From NCBI GenBank assembly GCA_038363925.1, contig JAQQWL010000006.1:4630501-4694500 (forward strand): 64,000 bases of DNA, in the 5' to 3' direction. Positions 1 through 12,979 of this stretch are shown piece by piece (the first letter of the stretch is position 1; every line of letters starts with the position of its first letter). The translations under genes and the position numbers were made by a program. The notes below the pieces were generated by a model that was not told the DNA's origin, did no database searches, and saw nothing but the letters and a program-made list of their open reading frames with translations. The stretch comes from Apiospora phragmitis (Eukaryota > Ascomycota > Sordariomycetes > Amphisphaeriales > Apiosporaceae).

Positions 1-277
1 GCAAGAATTCTTGGAACGGCCTGGTCGATCAATCTGATTGCGTCGTTTCGTATGTTGCAGATATCTGTGCAATGGTATGCGAGTGGTTTGGTAGCCGGTC
101 TCACCCCCCATGTCTGAACTGAAAGTTTTCCGCAGTCCAATGAAGCAAACCCCAATCTGGCTGCTTAGATGATATGGCAATAATAAGGTAGACAGGCATC
201 ACGATTCGATCAGCCATCGAGTGTACGATTATTAGTGGTTGCGTAATAAACGAACACAGCTTATTACTGAGAGTGTA

Positions 278-295
278 GGTGTGTGTGTGTGTGTA
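278..295. repeat. GT dinucleotide microsatellite
   Basis: A short GT run that leads directly into a copy of the 10-mer GTACTCCGTA at 293-302, a motif seen four times in this window. Confidence 0.8.
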
Positions 296-3200
296 CTCCG
301 TACGGATAGACTTACTCATTTGACGATCATGGACGGTTTGGGATGGCCTTCTGGGATGGTCTCACCGACTCAACGGTTACGAAGTAGCGTGGCCCTAATA
401 GCGTTCATGCCCATGCGGCATAGACTATTTGAAGTTCTGGCCAGGGCTTCTCCGTTTCTTTCGTTTTTTTCTTGCATTTCGAGCCATGGGCCACTGGACC
501 CTGAAGATTTCATGCTTATTAGCTGTTGCCCGGAGCACCAAGGCCGAACTACATACTACCTGGAGGCAGGCTGGCAGGCTAGAGGCGCGGTCCACCCCGA
601 AAGCAGCAGACAACCGAGACGCGTCGTTGGAGGAAATTACTCGGCCAAATCCAGTTCTGCCAAACGGGAACCATTCATCGTGGCTACAGACGTGTAGAAT
701 CTCCTCTGCTTCGCCTCCGTTCTCCGTTTCCTCACCTCTGAGTCGATTTGAGTAGGGCAAGTGGAGGCGTGTGCACTGTATGTTGAGTCTATCTATCCTC
801 AACCGGTGGGGGTGGTTTCTGATAGCTCACATAGAGTTCAGAGGAGCAGCAGCAGCAGAGTCTCCTCGTCTCACATGAGCTCTGTACTTCTCACTGGCGA
901 CCAAACGTAAAACGTGGGCTTCAACAATACCAGCTGGGTGAACCGTTGCCGCTTGTACAATCCATTTTTGCAATACGGCTTGGGTGAATGCGAAGCTAAT
1001 CCCGGCACTGGAATAATATGTAATATCCGTAACATCCAGGGCATGGGCATTGCTTTATTAATCCTCCCTCCCCATCTAACCTAAGCAAGCCCTAGGCTGT
1101 TTTGGAGTTGATGATCGCCCCCGAGAATTGACTGATCCAATTCAATATCTTTGATTGTTTGTGCTGACACGTTTGGGGAAGAGGGAAACGGTGGTCTGGT
1201 ACCAAGGTTTACTTGGGGGAGTAGGTGAATTACCGTTTTCTCGTTCAAGATTCCGGATTGGAACTCGGCAAGCACGGATGAACTTCATATTTGTTCCATG
1301 ACACCAAACACAGGCCAGGGTCCAGGCAACTTCGGCAAATCATGGGAGACAACACACCCTGGACAGCGGAAAAGGCCCTACCATGCGTGCTGTGGTGGTC
1401 GGCTGCTCGTTCACGTGAAAAGACCTTTCTGCCCTGTCAAGGCTTCCAGCATTGGGCTTGTGCGTGTGTGCCAACTGCTTGTCAATGTGTAAATGCGCCA
1501 CCTGTGCAAACATGAACCCCATCATGAGCTCGGGGCTTGGATGCCTGCTCGAAACACGGGGCTCGTCTTGCCAAGTCGATCGAGAAAGTGCCGCTGGCGC
1601 CAGGGCCGACAATGGAGAGCTTGAGGGACCTTACCGGCTCCGTGAATGAACATGTATCCAATCAATCACACGGGCTTTTCCTTAGGGTACTCTTCAGCCT
1701 AAGTGCCTAGACTACATTACGGCCTGGCACAGCTGACATCACCAGTGGGAAAGTATGTAGTGTCGAGTGTGCATCACGAACGGATTAGACAGACCGCACT
1801 CAAAAAGGGCTGGGGTGGGTAACACCAGTGGCAAAGAGGACTGGACTGGGGCCTGACACCTGAAGTTCTGCTGATGGCTGAGTGTTCGCAGTTCGTCAGC
1901 GGCACTGAAGTCTGGTGTGTTCAGCGGAGTCCCCAGGCCCTCCTCCCCTTCCTGCTTCCTGCAGATTCATTGGCCCGTGAGCCCTACCACGAGCACACCC
2001 GGAGATCCGGGAAAACTCAAGAATGATTCGCATGGCTACATCATCATCGCAATACGCGAGGAGTCAGATGTGACACCTCTTCAGGTGAAGCTGGTCCAGA
2101 ATCTGGGCATTAAAGTAAGTACGTATTTACATGTTGGCTGTGATGCCTACAGCCATGGTGGTCACAGGTTACCAACGATCGCTTTTCATATCCCCGATGA
2201 TGTCGAGAAATTACGAGGTTGAAGAATTGCGGTGGAGTCGGTCTTCCAAGATTCCGTTCAAAACGGGCAACGGGAGCTGGAATCATCTCTGTGCTCTGTC
2301 GACGTTTCATCTGCGCCACCCAAGGAGTAGGATTGCCAGCTGCAGCCGCAAAAGTAGCATCAGACGAACAAACCAACAGGGACAAGGACAGGCATGCCTA
2401 ATACCACATCTTATGTGAGCCCAGTCCAATGGCAACCAAGCAGATTATTCCCTTCGCCTTCGGCGGCCAGGGCGAAAGAGCCAAGAGGCATCATCTTCCC
2501 TTCCATGTTCCCCCTTTTTCTACCCTACATGTACTGTACTACAGTACAACGTAATCTTGGGTGCTCTTGTGATCTGATTGGCGATCCCCAGAAGAGAAGC
2601 TTGAGAAGCCTTCTCGAATCCCGTCAAAGATAGTAGGATGCTACAGAATATTACTCACCTCAGCTTCTCCTTTGCCCAACGCATCATGCAACCATTGGGA
2701 ATCCTTAATCTGATGCGTGCGTCATAACAGAGACACTTCTTATGTCCGCACCCTGTCAGGCTCCTGCTTCCTTCTTGGGCTTGTTCCGGCAGCAGCACCG
2801 AGCACAGGCACGGCGCCAGCAGCCCATGGAACGAAACGCACGCATCAACCAGCGACCAAGCGACCGTCACATTTCTCCAAATTGCCCGGAATTTGTTACT
2901 ATGAATAAAACCAGACTATGAATCCGTCGCGGCCATCCATCTGGACCCCTACTTCGCTGGTTCCGCGCCTCGATTCAGGGCCATCCAAGGTTTTTTTTTT
3001 TTAGGGACAAGGAATCCGATAGCGCGCGAGGTCGCGTGTAAGCTGCCAGATTAGTTTCCCATGTGCATTTCATTATTGTATTTTATTTCATTTCCTGCAT
3101 CAGCAGCATGGAAGTACCGTCACGATCGCTGATCCTAGTACCCGACCCAATTGCTTCGAGACCCAAGTCGCCTCTCGACCTTCGACTTTCAAGTAAGACT

Positions 3201-3347
3201 GAGGAAATACCCCCACCAATCATGCAGCTTCGACTTCTTGAACTGGAGAGAATGGCCAATGGTCGTCGACCAATCCGCCTGTCCTGATTCTCAAGCATCA
3301 CGTTCCCCCACCCGTCACGATGAATTTTCAAGATATGTAGTAGTGCT

Positions 3348-3348
<1 letters not shown>

Positions 3349-3402
<54 letters not shown>
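3349..3402. repeat. (CCTG)13 tetranucleotide microsatellite
   Basis: Thirteen perfect CCTG units in a row, followed by a C/T-rich tail. It lies in non-coding DNA and is a likely length polymorphism between strains. Confidence 0.95.
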
Positions 3403-3404
<2 letters not shown>

Positions 3405-6400
3405 TTTCCCCCTCAAGCCCTCTCCGCCTCGGCGCTAATGGTTGGAAATTTTCTCGAGCTACCCATGCAGGCGTGCAGAAAGGGGGCCAGACTGACTCTA
3501 TTCAGGGCACTCCGAGGCCATCGGTCCCTCATAGTGCTCCTCTCTGATGTTTTTCCGGGATCGGCCTCATTCCAAAGAGGAGCCCCGGGCTTTTTAGCCA
3601 GTGCAGCCAGCCTCTTCCAGACACAAGAAAGTACAAGCTCCTGCTACCAGGAAGAGGTTTCCATCTACCACTACCACCTCCGCCTTTTCGGGGGCTCATC
3701 AGAGAAAAAGTCTTCCAACCCCTCCTCCTGATCAATGCATGCACCTACTGTATGTACGCAACAATAGCTCCTAAGGCGGGCAGGTGCGTGGTTTCCCCTC
3801 ACTCGTTATGTGTCATTGTTTGGAAATAGCATAGCCCTCCATCCGTCATGGGGTAGCCGCGGCTCGAAGACTGCTAGCATCGCAATCTACGCGTACATTT
3901 TGCGCGTACATACTGCCACACCGCCAGCGACGGAGCGAGCAGCGAGCGGCTTTTTGCTTGATGCCTTGGAGATCACGAGACTTGATACGTTACCTTTCGG
4001 TTTGCCGCCCTCGTTGCCTCTGACTGGCACCATGTCACCATAGCACACAACCCCCCACTGCCTCTGCAGCAGCTTGCAGCAGCAACCAGGGCATCAGATG
4101 GGGTATCTGCACCAGTAACGAGCAGGCTTTTCTCTTGGTCACTACTATTCCGCGTCCTGGTGCGCTTAGGTCCGCCTTGTCCACGTTCACACGACGACGA
4201 ATGATTACCAACCAACCCTACTGGGAAAAAGAGGCTTGCATGCAACCATACTGTTCTGCCAATAGCTCGGAATGGCCCTCGAACTTTATCACCGTACCGG
4301 CAAGTTCACAGTCAGACTTGGCAAAGGAAGTCATAACTCAGTTCGACAACCACTCTGTCCGAAGTAAGGAATCTCTTGGCGTCTGGTTCTGGCCAACCCT
4401 GTAGGAAATGCCCGTGACATTTAAGCAAAGAACTGGTTGAAACCTCCATGTGATATGCACGATGATGATGCTGAGATGTACAGGCGGCCTGGTAAGCCAC
4501 CACGTGTTTGAGAATGATCCGGGCAAAGCAATATAGCGATTCTGGTTTTCTATCCGATACGACCGGATCTTGTTCGTAAAAGAGTTCTGAGAACGTACCA
4601 GTGCAGCCGGCCATACTAGGCCGAATGCGTGGTAGTAGGTAACTCGAACAACAAAGACACATGCATGTATCCTCGGCCCTAAAGTCTACCTATGGCCTAG
4701 AACTTCCACATCGGGGTCTGTCTGCTCTCGGCAAGTTGCGGCTGTTCTACTGGACAACAAAGAAAATTTGAGACATCACGACCCCTTCTGAATTTCTTGT
4801 GGGTGCCATCCCCCCCCCCCTACCCCCTGAGCGAATAAACCGGTCAACCTGAATTGACGTCACGTATTAAACTGATATCACTTATACACTTGATCTTTTC
4901 ACACGAACTAACCACAACGCGACTATAAAAAATTCGTTAAAATGCTCATAAATAAAGCGCTCAATTCTGATAATTTTCATGTATAATATAGCCTTGAATG
5001 TGCACGTATCGATTGAATACGATAATTACTAGTATCGTGCTGACGGTTGCTTGACGGTTGACGACGGTTGGTGGTGCTGTGCGCACTGACCGTTTTATTT
5101 CCCTCACCCTCTTGGTGCTGGGGTGAACAACGAAATACGTACTATTGGGTATGCCCAATTCCGGTCTATTGCCTAATAGACCACCTTACTTAATTAATCA
5201 TTCCATCAGGCTTTGATTAAAACAGCGATGGGCGACAAGGGCATCCATTTCATTCCCGGTTGGGACTTGCTATTCTTGTTCGTCTTTCAATGGTCGTGGC
5301 GTACGGTCATTGAACCTCCGACTTGCCCATCTTACAGTACCGTCTCATTCAGATAGATCTCCCAATTTGGGTCAAAGACCCCCATTCCAGGCCGCGGTCT
5401 CGCTCATCGTACATGGAGCATCGAAAGTGAGTCGTGCACCGCCGGGGGAACGGGCTAATACGCAGATCGGGATAGGATCGGCGTGCACCCTGCTGCTCTC
5501 TTCCGCCTGCCATTTATAGCTTCCCCCGGATCCGTCTCCCCGTTCCCTGTGTGTCTTATGTGCTCGTCACTAAACAATTGCCACTCGTATCAAGGCTGGT
5601 AACTTTTTACAGTAGAAGCCTCCCCTCCCGCTCCCACTACTCACTCCACCCACTGTACGCCGCCACCTATGTACAGGATTACTGCGAAGCTGCTTTCTTG
5701 ACTGGACTTTTTGTAGTCAGGAACCACTTTTCATTCTTTTTCTAGAATTGGGGAGATCCTTCTGATGAGTTGCTTATGGGCATATGATGCGATTACTTTA
5801 CTAATGTTCGTCATCAAGAGGATCGATCACCCGTACATTAGAGCAGGAAAGAGACATGCGGTGGTGATAGTAATAAGTCACTCGCCACTCCGTAAGCCGC
5901 TACAGCTCTCATCAACTTCTGCCTAGTGACTGTACGGCTTCGACCCCGGTTCAGACACTTGACGTATGTAGTAGCTAACCTAGCAGCACCCTTTGTCTGC
6001 GAAAAGATCAACATGAACGAACTTGCGGGAGCTCCCTAGCCCCCCTCCCCCCATATTTGGCCGTTGATTCAAACACAGAACCCCACACGCGTCCGATGAT
6101 GCAATGGTGCCCCGAGTGTGCATCTCCGATGTTGCCTATCCTTACGCAGCTTGGGTTCTGACTCTCTCGCACGTAGGTCTATCAATGTACCACATGTACT
6201 CACTTGCTCTCAATGGCCCGCCAACCAACCAACCAATAGAGACACGGACTCTTTTTGCCCTCTTGTAGTAATGAATAACACCCTTCCTTCTTTGGTCCTT
6301 CTAGCGCTGGCTAGCTGCTTGCTGTGGCTGGCCTGTATGTATGTAAAGGACGTAAGCAAGCTCACACATGAAGCTATGGTGGATGACGCAGCTACGTACA

Positions 6401-8170
6401 TTTTGCATACAGTAAGATGCCTGCCCACATGTACACTATAGTCATCAAAGTCTCACACGTGTGACTCAAATAACATCTCTCGGCTCTTTGAAATGATACA
6501 CGAAACGACGAAGGAGCAGGCGAGACGAGGAGACGCTGACTGCATAGGACGACGTGAGCTCCGAGCCAATTAGAATACGGACAGACCACGTGCGCAAACC
6601 CCGGCTTATATGACGGGCTGCGTATGCACTTTGTACTCGGGAATTGGATTGCACCGACAATTGGGCAAAATGGGAGGCTCAAGGGTGACAGATCAGAGTG
6701 CATTAGTTCCCGACTCGGGCATTCTGACGTATGTGAAGCTATTCACAGGTAGTGTCGACTCTTTGCTCGTGTGTCACGTAAAATCTAGATATGAATTAAA
6801 TGCCCTCGTGATGCTCTTGGATCTCTCTCTACTTATCTAAATCGATATACGGCGAAAAGGCATCGTACAAATGCGCCTCCGTCTTCTTGATATCCCTCCG
6901 CTGATTTCAGAAGCTGTGAGTGTGACATTATCACATTGTAGTATATCGTCTACCTAAAGAAATGGGTACCAGCTGAGCCCCATATGTCGATTGATGATAC
7001 ATGAACTGGCAAAACCTAACGTGAAATTCTATCTGATTCACATTGGACATCTTTCAGACTGCAGGCAGCAGGCGCTGTGGAGACAGTGGGAGACCGATGA
7101 AGGCTGCTGCTACTGCAGTGCTGAACCGTAACCAGGGAAGCGCATCATTCAAAAAGCAATGGAAGTCTAGGTTGCTTGTAGGCATCGCGGTGGCCAACCA
7201 ATTTCCCGGCCACGTCTAACTTTTCATCAAAATGATGACCCTTAGTGACGGTCGTTAACAAAAGTGATGATGCTTGATTAATACACAACTGACAAAGCTG
7301 TGCATCATCTTTTACCGGGCCAGGGAGAATAGATCAAGGGATATTACTAGCTGCGTAAACCAGATAAATTCCTTTCGCGATTTGCTATTACTCGTTCTAC
7401 TCAACCTAAGGCCAGTGAGCAGTCCATACATGAGGACCTGTATATATACATGAGGTGACGAAGTAATTAAATGCAACATATCCCATTTCTGTATCGGCTA
7501 GCCCCTAAGATACGGTCAATTTCGAATAATTACTGTAGTAATAAGTTGTGTCGATCTTCTGGCCAGCTCCTATTGTCAGGAGGATGTTGTCAACCGGCAT
7601 TCGCAGGCACGCTGACCTCACTCAAGTCACGATGATACCCATGACATGAAGTCGAGTGCAGACTCTATGACAACCGTCCTGTGGCGAGCTTTGCGAGGGT
7701 AGAACCCTGGCTGGCGGGACTGTCTTTGCGTCATTGCCATTTTTCCTTCATGGTCAATGATACTCTATATACGTCTTGATACAGACGTTGCTATATCGGG
7801 CTGCTCATGGACACCCTTGTCATCCTATCTGGTCGCATGTCGGTTCCCTACCTTACCTTATTGCAATAAGTCTGAAGTCGTATGGAGGTCGGCAAAAGAA
7901 CTGCTTGGAGGAGGGAAGCTGTCGTAGAACTGACCTGCAATATCCTAGGAGAGCAGCAGCAACTAGAATAGGGGCACGGGAATGGGAAAACTCTTCACAC
8001 TACTAAAGTGGGCTAAGGTGATTCTCATTCTATTAGCTTTAACAATACATAAAATAAGATAAAACACTGAATTGGAGGTTTGTGAAGCATATTAGACAAT
8101 TTTTGGAAAACGCCCCTCTCTAGCTTGTCGTCCGTCTTAAAGTCCACCCACGGAGCTTCAGTGGATCTTT

Positions 8171-8203
8171 ATCTCGAGAGATTCTGGGTCAAACTCTCGA
8201 GAT
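8171..8203. repeat. 10-bp perfect inverted repeat (small hairpin)
   Basis: Arms ATCTCGAGAG and CTCTCGAGAT are exact reverse complements, separated by 13 bases. No gene is seen beside it, so any role as a terminator or protein-binding site is unknown. Confidence 0.6.
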
Positions 8204-9015
8204 GAAACGAATGCCTTATCGCAGCGGTGAGAGAGGCGAGACTAGCCAAACAGTCGGCATACGTAGCTTACTTGCGAGACTGAAAAGTGGCTTACTTGTT
8301 CGCCATAGCAGGAGAGGACTGGCCCATGGAAGCATCGAGATAAGAGACGAAGCATGATGTTGTCAGCAAAATAAGACGAGGGCAGTGTGGTAGTCCCCAT
8401 TAAGCAAGCACAAGTCTTTGGGCTCATGATATTACGGACCTACACAGTTGCGTCGGTATTGTTTAAAGCCGTCCATCTTCTCGACGTAGTAGAGACCAAG
8501 GGGACGTGGAATCGGAATTCCTGACGAATGGGACCGTAATCATAACTCACGACACCAAATGACACTGTTGGAGGTCTCCAAGCAATTACAGCAGCTGAAT
8601 AAGTTCCCGTTCGGTTATCATTTGAAAAACAGGCTCTTTATTCATGAACATTAACTGGTGTCTATCTAGTATCTTTCTCGAGCTGCCACCGCATTCACTC
8701 TTCTTACATTAGCACACGGCAATACAAAGAGCACTCTCGCGATGCCAGCGATGCATGCTGCAGAATATGAACGCAAGAGCATCGTACGAGGATAACAAGT
8801 GGGATATAAGAAAGCAAGGAAAGCAGACCAAAACCCCTAGGCACGCGGTACATTGCGGCCTATAACGCCTCAGACGCCAGCTGATGGTGATCGTTCATTC
8901 ACCCTTCCCCCCGATTTGTGATGTTACATTACAGATGTCCAATCCTCAAGTCTATCGGTTCAAGGAATGCTGTCTGCCGGCGCATACATCATGCTCACCA
9001 TCGTATGTAAAGCAC

Positions 9016-10671
9016 CTACGATTTACTGAAAGGCACGATGGCGGCATCGATGATCGGAGGTCGGCGGTGCGTGGTCTCGCTCTCTGGACCCCAGTGGTTC
9101 TTCCATTCATCCTCTCTGCCCACTGCCTCGTCGAAAGCCTTTCTGCACTCGGGAGGCAGCAGATCCTTGATATCAGTAGATATGGAGCCAAGGCCCTGGA
9201 AATCCTTCAAGAAAGGAGGGACCTCGCGCTGCTCGTAGACCGCAGACGATACGCCACCAGGGGGGATCTCCATAATTGTATCAACAACCTTGAAGTTCCG
9301 AGGAATCTTGGGGTCCAGTGGGGCGAAGAAATCACTTTCTGTCGGGGCCGAGGAGTCTGCGACTTGCAGTATCCGGGCCCGTGTGGGCTGCATGCTCGCA
9401 GGAACTGCACGGTGTTGGTGTGGATATCGTAGACACCTTTGTTGTTATGGCGCCGGATAGCACCAATCTCGGCATTGAATTGACTAAAACAACGTTAGCG
9501 TACTGGAGAAACACGGGGTATTGCTTTGTTAACTTACGCTGCAGCGCGAGCATGTTCAAGTTGCCAGTTCGAATCAGTCACCGTGACCCGCTTCTTCTTG
9601 AATTCGGGCTTGCCGCTTTGTGCCGGGACTGAAGGCACCCCCGAATGGTACACGGCACTAGCACCGTGCCACGCAACGTACTGGTTCTTGTTGTACTCCT
9701 CACCGGGAACGAACCGATCATTCGGATCTGCAATTTCCCCCTCCACGGCTCCCTCGGCCCGGCGCGCGGCAACCTCGTAGTCGTCGTTGATCCTGCGCCC
9801 TCCAACCACGATCAAAGCACCGAATTCGCGAAAAGACGGAGCGGGCCGTCACGATTCCTTATGGCGCGGCCCTTGTATGAGTGCGGGATAATATCTCGCT
9901 CAATCATGTCGCGTTTCTCTTCTTCATCCACAATGATCTTGTAAAGTCGCTTGTGTTTCGTGAAGAAGAGATACGAGTCGCGAAAACCAACGCATCGGGC
10001 AGGTTCGGTGGACAACATGTACAGTCGGTCACTGCGACCATGAACCGTGAAGGTTCGACAACGATACTCGCGGCCGCCCAGCAGATGACCATTCTTGTCG
10101 ACCTTGGTTTCTCCCTCGGGGTCTTCTGGTAGGACGACCTCGTCATCCACAATGTTGGCCATGGTACCTTCCTTGTCGATGGTCTGCTGAGTAGGCTGGT
10201 AAGACTGGCCCTTGCGACCACCCCTGCCTCTCCAGCCGCCCCGTCCTCGGCGACGTGGAGTTTCGTTGGGATCGCGGTTCGGGGGTTCGATGGGGAGTGT
10301 ATCCCAGTCAGGCGGGCGGTTCTTAGGTGGCCGGCCTAACCGTCGTCTTCGAATGACTGGCTGAGGCGGAGGAGTGGGAGACTTGGCAGAGGCTTCCGCT
10401 TCGGATTCCGGCTCCTGATTGTCTTCATCGGGTTCCGCAGCAGAGTCGTCACCATTCTCCTCAGGTTCGGGTTGGACTTCAGCATCGGAAGCGTCGCCTT
10501 CGACATCGCGCATGGGCTCATCCTCAATCTCGTCGAACGTCTTGGGGGTGCTCTCTATAGCAAGACAGGGCAGTCAGAAGGGAGTGCGCATCCACATGTA
10601 AGAAGGATGGACTTACCCATTTTCTCGGCAGCGCGCCGAGCGGCGGCGCGACCTGATCGACGGCCGGGCAT
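9016..10671 (-). CDS. rsc7: RSC/SWI-SNF chromatin-remodelling subunit Rsc7 (Npl6)-like, frame broken in this sequence
   Basis: Nuclear subunit of an ATP-dependent chromatin remodeller (CRSC Rsc7/Swp82 family). Exon 1 (10671-10617) begins MPGRRSGRAAARRAAEK. Introns are 10616-10555 and 9537-9484. An acidic N-terminal part is followed by an Arg/Pro/Gly-rich AT-hook-like segment (GRPPKNRPP, then RGRGGWRGRGGRKG). The conserved core comes next, with FTKHKRLYKIIVDEEEKRDM, FGALIVVGGRRINDDYE, YNKNQYVAWHGASAVYHS and, in exon 3, VYDIHTNTVQF and MQPTRARI. The frame breaks three times: an extra A at 9859-9860, an extra T in the run at 9831-9834, and a missing base near 9401. Each break lies inside a family-conserved block and none can be an intron, since all are far too short. 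Either the assembly is wrong here or the copy is decaying. Family assignment rests on the VVGGRR..DDYE and NQYVAWHGAS motifs. Confidence 0.82.
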
Positions 10672-11508
10672 GCTGGGTGTTTGGAGCAAGCAAAGTGTTG
10701 CGATAATGGTGTTGCGTCCAATTAGGTTGCGCGGCGAGAGTCGCGACAATCGCTCAGGAAAAGGGGTGTCGATGCACTTCACGAGACTTGCTCCTTGGTA
10801 CCTATCCAATGATGGATAAGGTCGATTTTTTTGGTGTCGTTCAAACGCAATGCGGCAACGCGGCTTGAAATCGCGACGCAACAGTTGCGAGTGTGGAAGG
10901 TGTGGCTGGATTGACTGCATTGGATGCATGGCAATGCTTCAACTTCAAAAGAAAAGCCCCCACTCCAGCTCAGATACGGCCCCGCATTATTCCGCGCCAT
11001 CGACCTCAGGGTTGGTCAGCCACAAGGTACCTAGGTACACCAGGCAGGAACCTTGTTGAAGATGGACGAGAAGGTTGTTTTTCAAGTTCATCATGCGCAG
11101 TAGCACTTCATGATTATATATAACTCAGGTACATCGAAGCTGAGCATTGAGAACTCTACCTGCTTCCTCCGCACCCAAGAGCTAACATCTCCAGGTTCGA
11201 AGAAACTCCGAATGCCTTGCGAATCGTGACTATGCGCATCCATGTAGAGTCGTCTTGCTACTGTTGGTATATTACACCAGCCATGGTTCTCTACCATAGG
11301 TAAGACTCTGTCATTGTTCTCTTCTTTCATTTATTTCGTATTGAAGTGATCCTGGATATCATAATTGCTGCGACATGCTACATTCGACTACGATTTCTAC
11401 GCGAAACTTGTATTGTGACGTAAGTTACATAACGTACTAACTCACTCAAGATGACACCCGTGGACCCCCACGAGTACTTGGCGCTCTTATCTCGATGTAG
11501 AATATAAC
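10672..11508. other. Intergenic, upstream of Rsc7
   Basis: No supported gene. It should contain the Rsc7 promoter just above 10671. Nothing else is recognisable. Confidence 0.5.
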
Positions 11509-12700
11509 ATGAAGAAAATGCCCGTAATGAAAAACCCGTCATTTGTGAGTATCGCCCTACGCTCTATGTCTAGCCTATCAGAATGTCCTAAAAAGTCATC
11601 TCTTCCAGTGCTCAGTAACGATGCTTGCACATCGTTCGAGCGCCTACTTGGCCCCTTTAGATATCCGGACCCAGAAGAGCGCGACAAGCCTAGATATGCC
11701 GTTGAGGACTTTCATGTGTGCCTAACCCCGGCGCGCCATGTATGGAGAAAAGGCAAGGAGTGCTGCACTCTTCACCGGGAATGCTATAAGCTCTACATGC
11801 AGCATCACTTGACGTCCGACAACCTTGATCGGCTGGGGACCGCGGCCTGCTGGAGGAACATCTGGAGCAAGAACACGCCCATTTCGTGATAGAATCGTCC
11901 CCGCCTCGCATTACGCAGGATACCCTCGAGCTCATTTGCTGGGATTTGGGTGCCCAGCACGTCCAGCAATGGACCTCGCTCCACCCGAACTGTTCTTTAT
12001 GATCCAGTTCTTTTACCAGGGCGCGCCGCTTGGAGATGCCGCTTTCTCATCTTACTGCATGGCAGCGAGGCGGCGAGGAAGCGTCCGAAGCGGCGGGTTC
12101 AGTCTTACGCATTCGAACCGACGATTTCGGCATCTCCCACTTTGAGAGAGTGCCCCACAAGCCGCAAGTTACCGGCCAGACCAAATGGAAGAATATCGCT
12201 TGGAGATTTACCACTTCCAGGGAGGCCGAAGGGTTTTCGGTGCAATTCAAGGTATGGGAAGAGAGAGAGAGATGCCACTGTTCACGACCACTCTCCAGGA
12301 TACACACCCTGATAACCCTGACATAGAACCATATTGCTTGGCTGAGGGTGCTTCACTAGGTCTCTACGCCTAGGATATGCGATACTTCGGCCTATACAGA
12401 CAAATCCCGGTCCTTCGGCGCTTACTCGTGGGCGTTGGACCCGAGCGAGACGAATCACGACCCTGCGCACATCCTGTGGAAGCTGGACCCGGATGCACCG
12501 GATCTGAATCTGGAGCCCCCGCTCCCCGGAGGCCGGGATCCAGAATCACCTACGACGTCTTCGCTGTGCACCATCTACTGGAAAGCCAGAAGAGGATTTG
12601 GTGGAGCCTGGATGGGACACCAAGCCTCTCGGGAAGCGACTGGACTTTTTATGGACGTACATAGCACTCACCTTCTACTCCGTAAATGGATAACATACAT
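11509..12700 (+). pseudogene. Fragments of an uncharacterised fungal protein, frames broken
   Basis: Protein-like segments lie in order but in different frames. At 11.69-11.86 kb is a His/Cys-rich stretch (CTLHRECYKLYMQHH, then LTSDNLDRL..AACWR). At 11.83-11.99 kb is a frame with PPRITQDTLELICWDLG. At 12.03-12.25 kb are LTAWQRGGEEASEAAG, VLRIRTDDFGISHFERV and KWKNIAWRF. At 12.4-12.65 kb is ALDPSETNHDPAHILWKLD. From memory of the family, the order resembles a multi-copy Sordariomycete protein of unknown function with a 'WR' motif near a Cys/His segment and a later 'GI..xER' motif. Possible introns are GTGAGT at 11546 and GTATGG near 12251. Several frame changes without splice sites suggest decay or sequence error. 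No function can be given. Confidence 0.35.
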
Positions 12701-12882
12701 AAAATGGGACCACTGGAATGGATTCCAACACTGTTAAAATTTATGGGTGAAAGTAAAAGGAATAAATTGCCACCTTTTCATAATTGAGTAGGCGAACATC
12801 TTTCTCACTTACTGAGTATTTTCAATATACACGGAACGGACTGTTTGCAAGAGCAGAAAGGGGGCAAACAAAAAAGAGAAGA

Positions 12883-12979
12883 TGCTCAGTATGAGGCTTG
12901 AACTCATGGCCTTCGCATTACTTAGTATATTCGTGAGAGAATATTAGTACGACGCTCTAACCAACTGAGCTAACCGAGC
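12883..12979 (-). tRNA. tRNA-Ile(AAU) with a 23-nt intron
   Basis: On the minus strand the 5' arm GCTCGGT pairs with ACTGAGC at the 3' end (one G-T wobble), followed by discriminator A at 12883. The D arm is GCTC/GAGC. The T arm is ATGAG-TTCAAGC-CTCAT. The anticodon stem is TCGTA/TGCGA. The loop reads C-T-A-A-T-A, placing anticodon AAU at 12945-12943. A 23-nt intron (12941-12919) sits one base 3' of the anticodon, the canonical nuclear tRNA intron site. The adenosine at position 34 would be edited to inosine to read Ile codons. Confidence 0.92.

Larger units (their letters stand above)
1..9015. other. Gene-poor 9-kb stretch
   Basis: I find no gene that can be supported on either strand. Open frames are all under about 155 codons, overlap each other, lack recognisable domains and do not join into exons with plausible splice sites. 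The stretch holds simple repeats (a GT run near 280, a CCTG array near 3.35 kb, a C run at 4.81 kb), a small perfect palindrome at 2530-2548 and a 10-bp inverted repeat at 8171-8203. Base composition is mixed, with more AT-rich patches near 4.86-5.04 kb and 8.02-8.10 kb. Distal regulatory DNA or very old, mutated mobile DNA would both fit. Confidence 0.6.
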
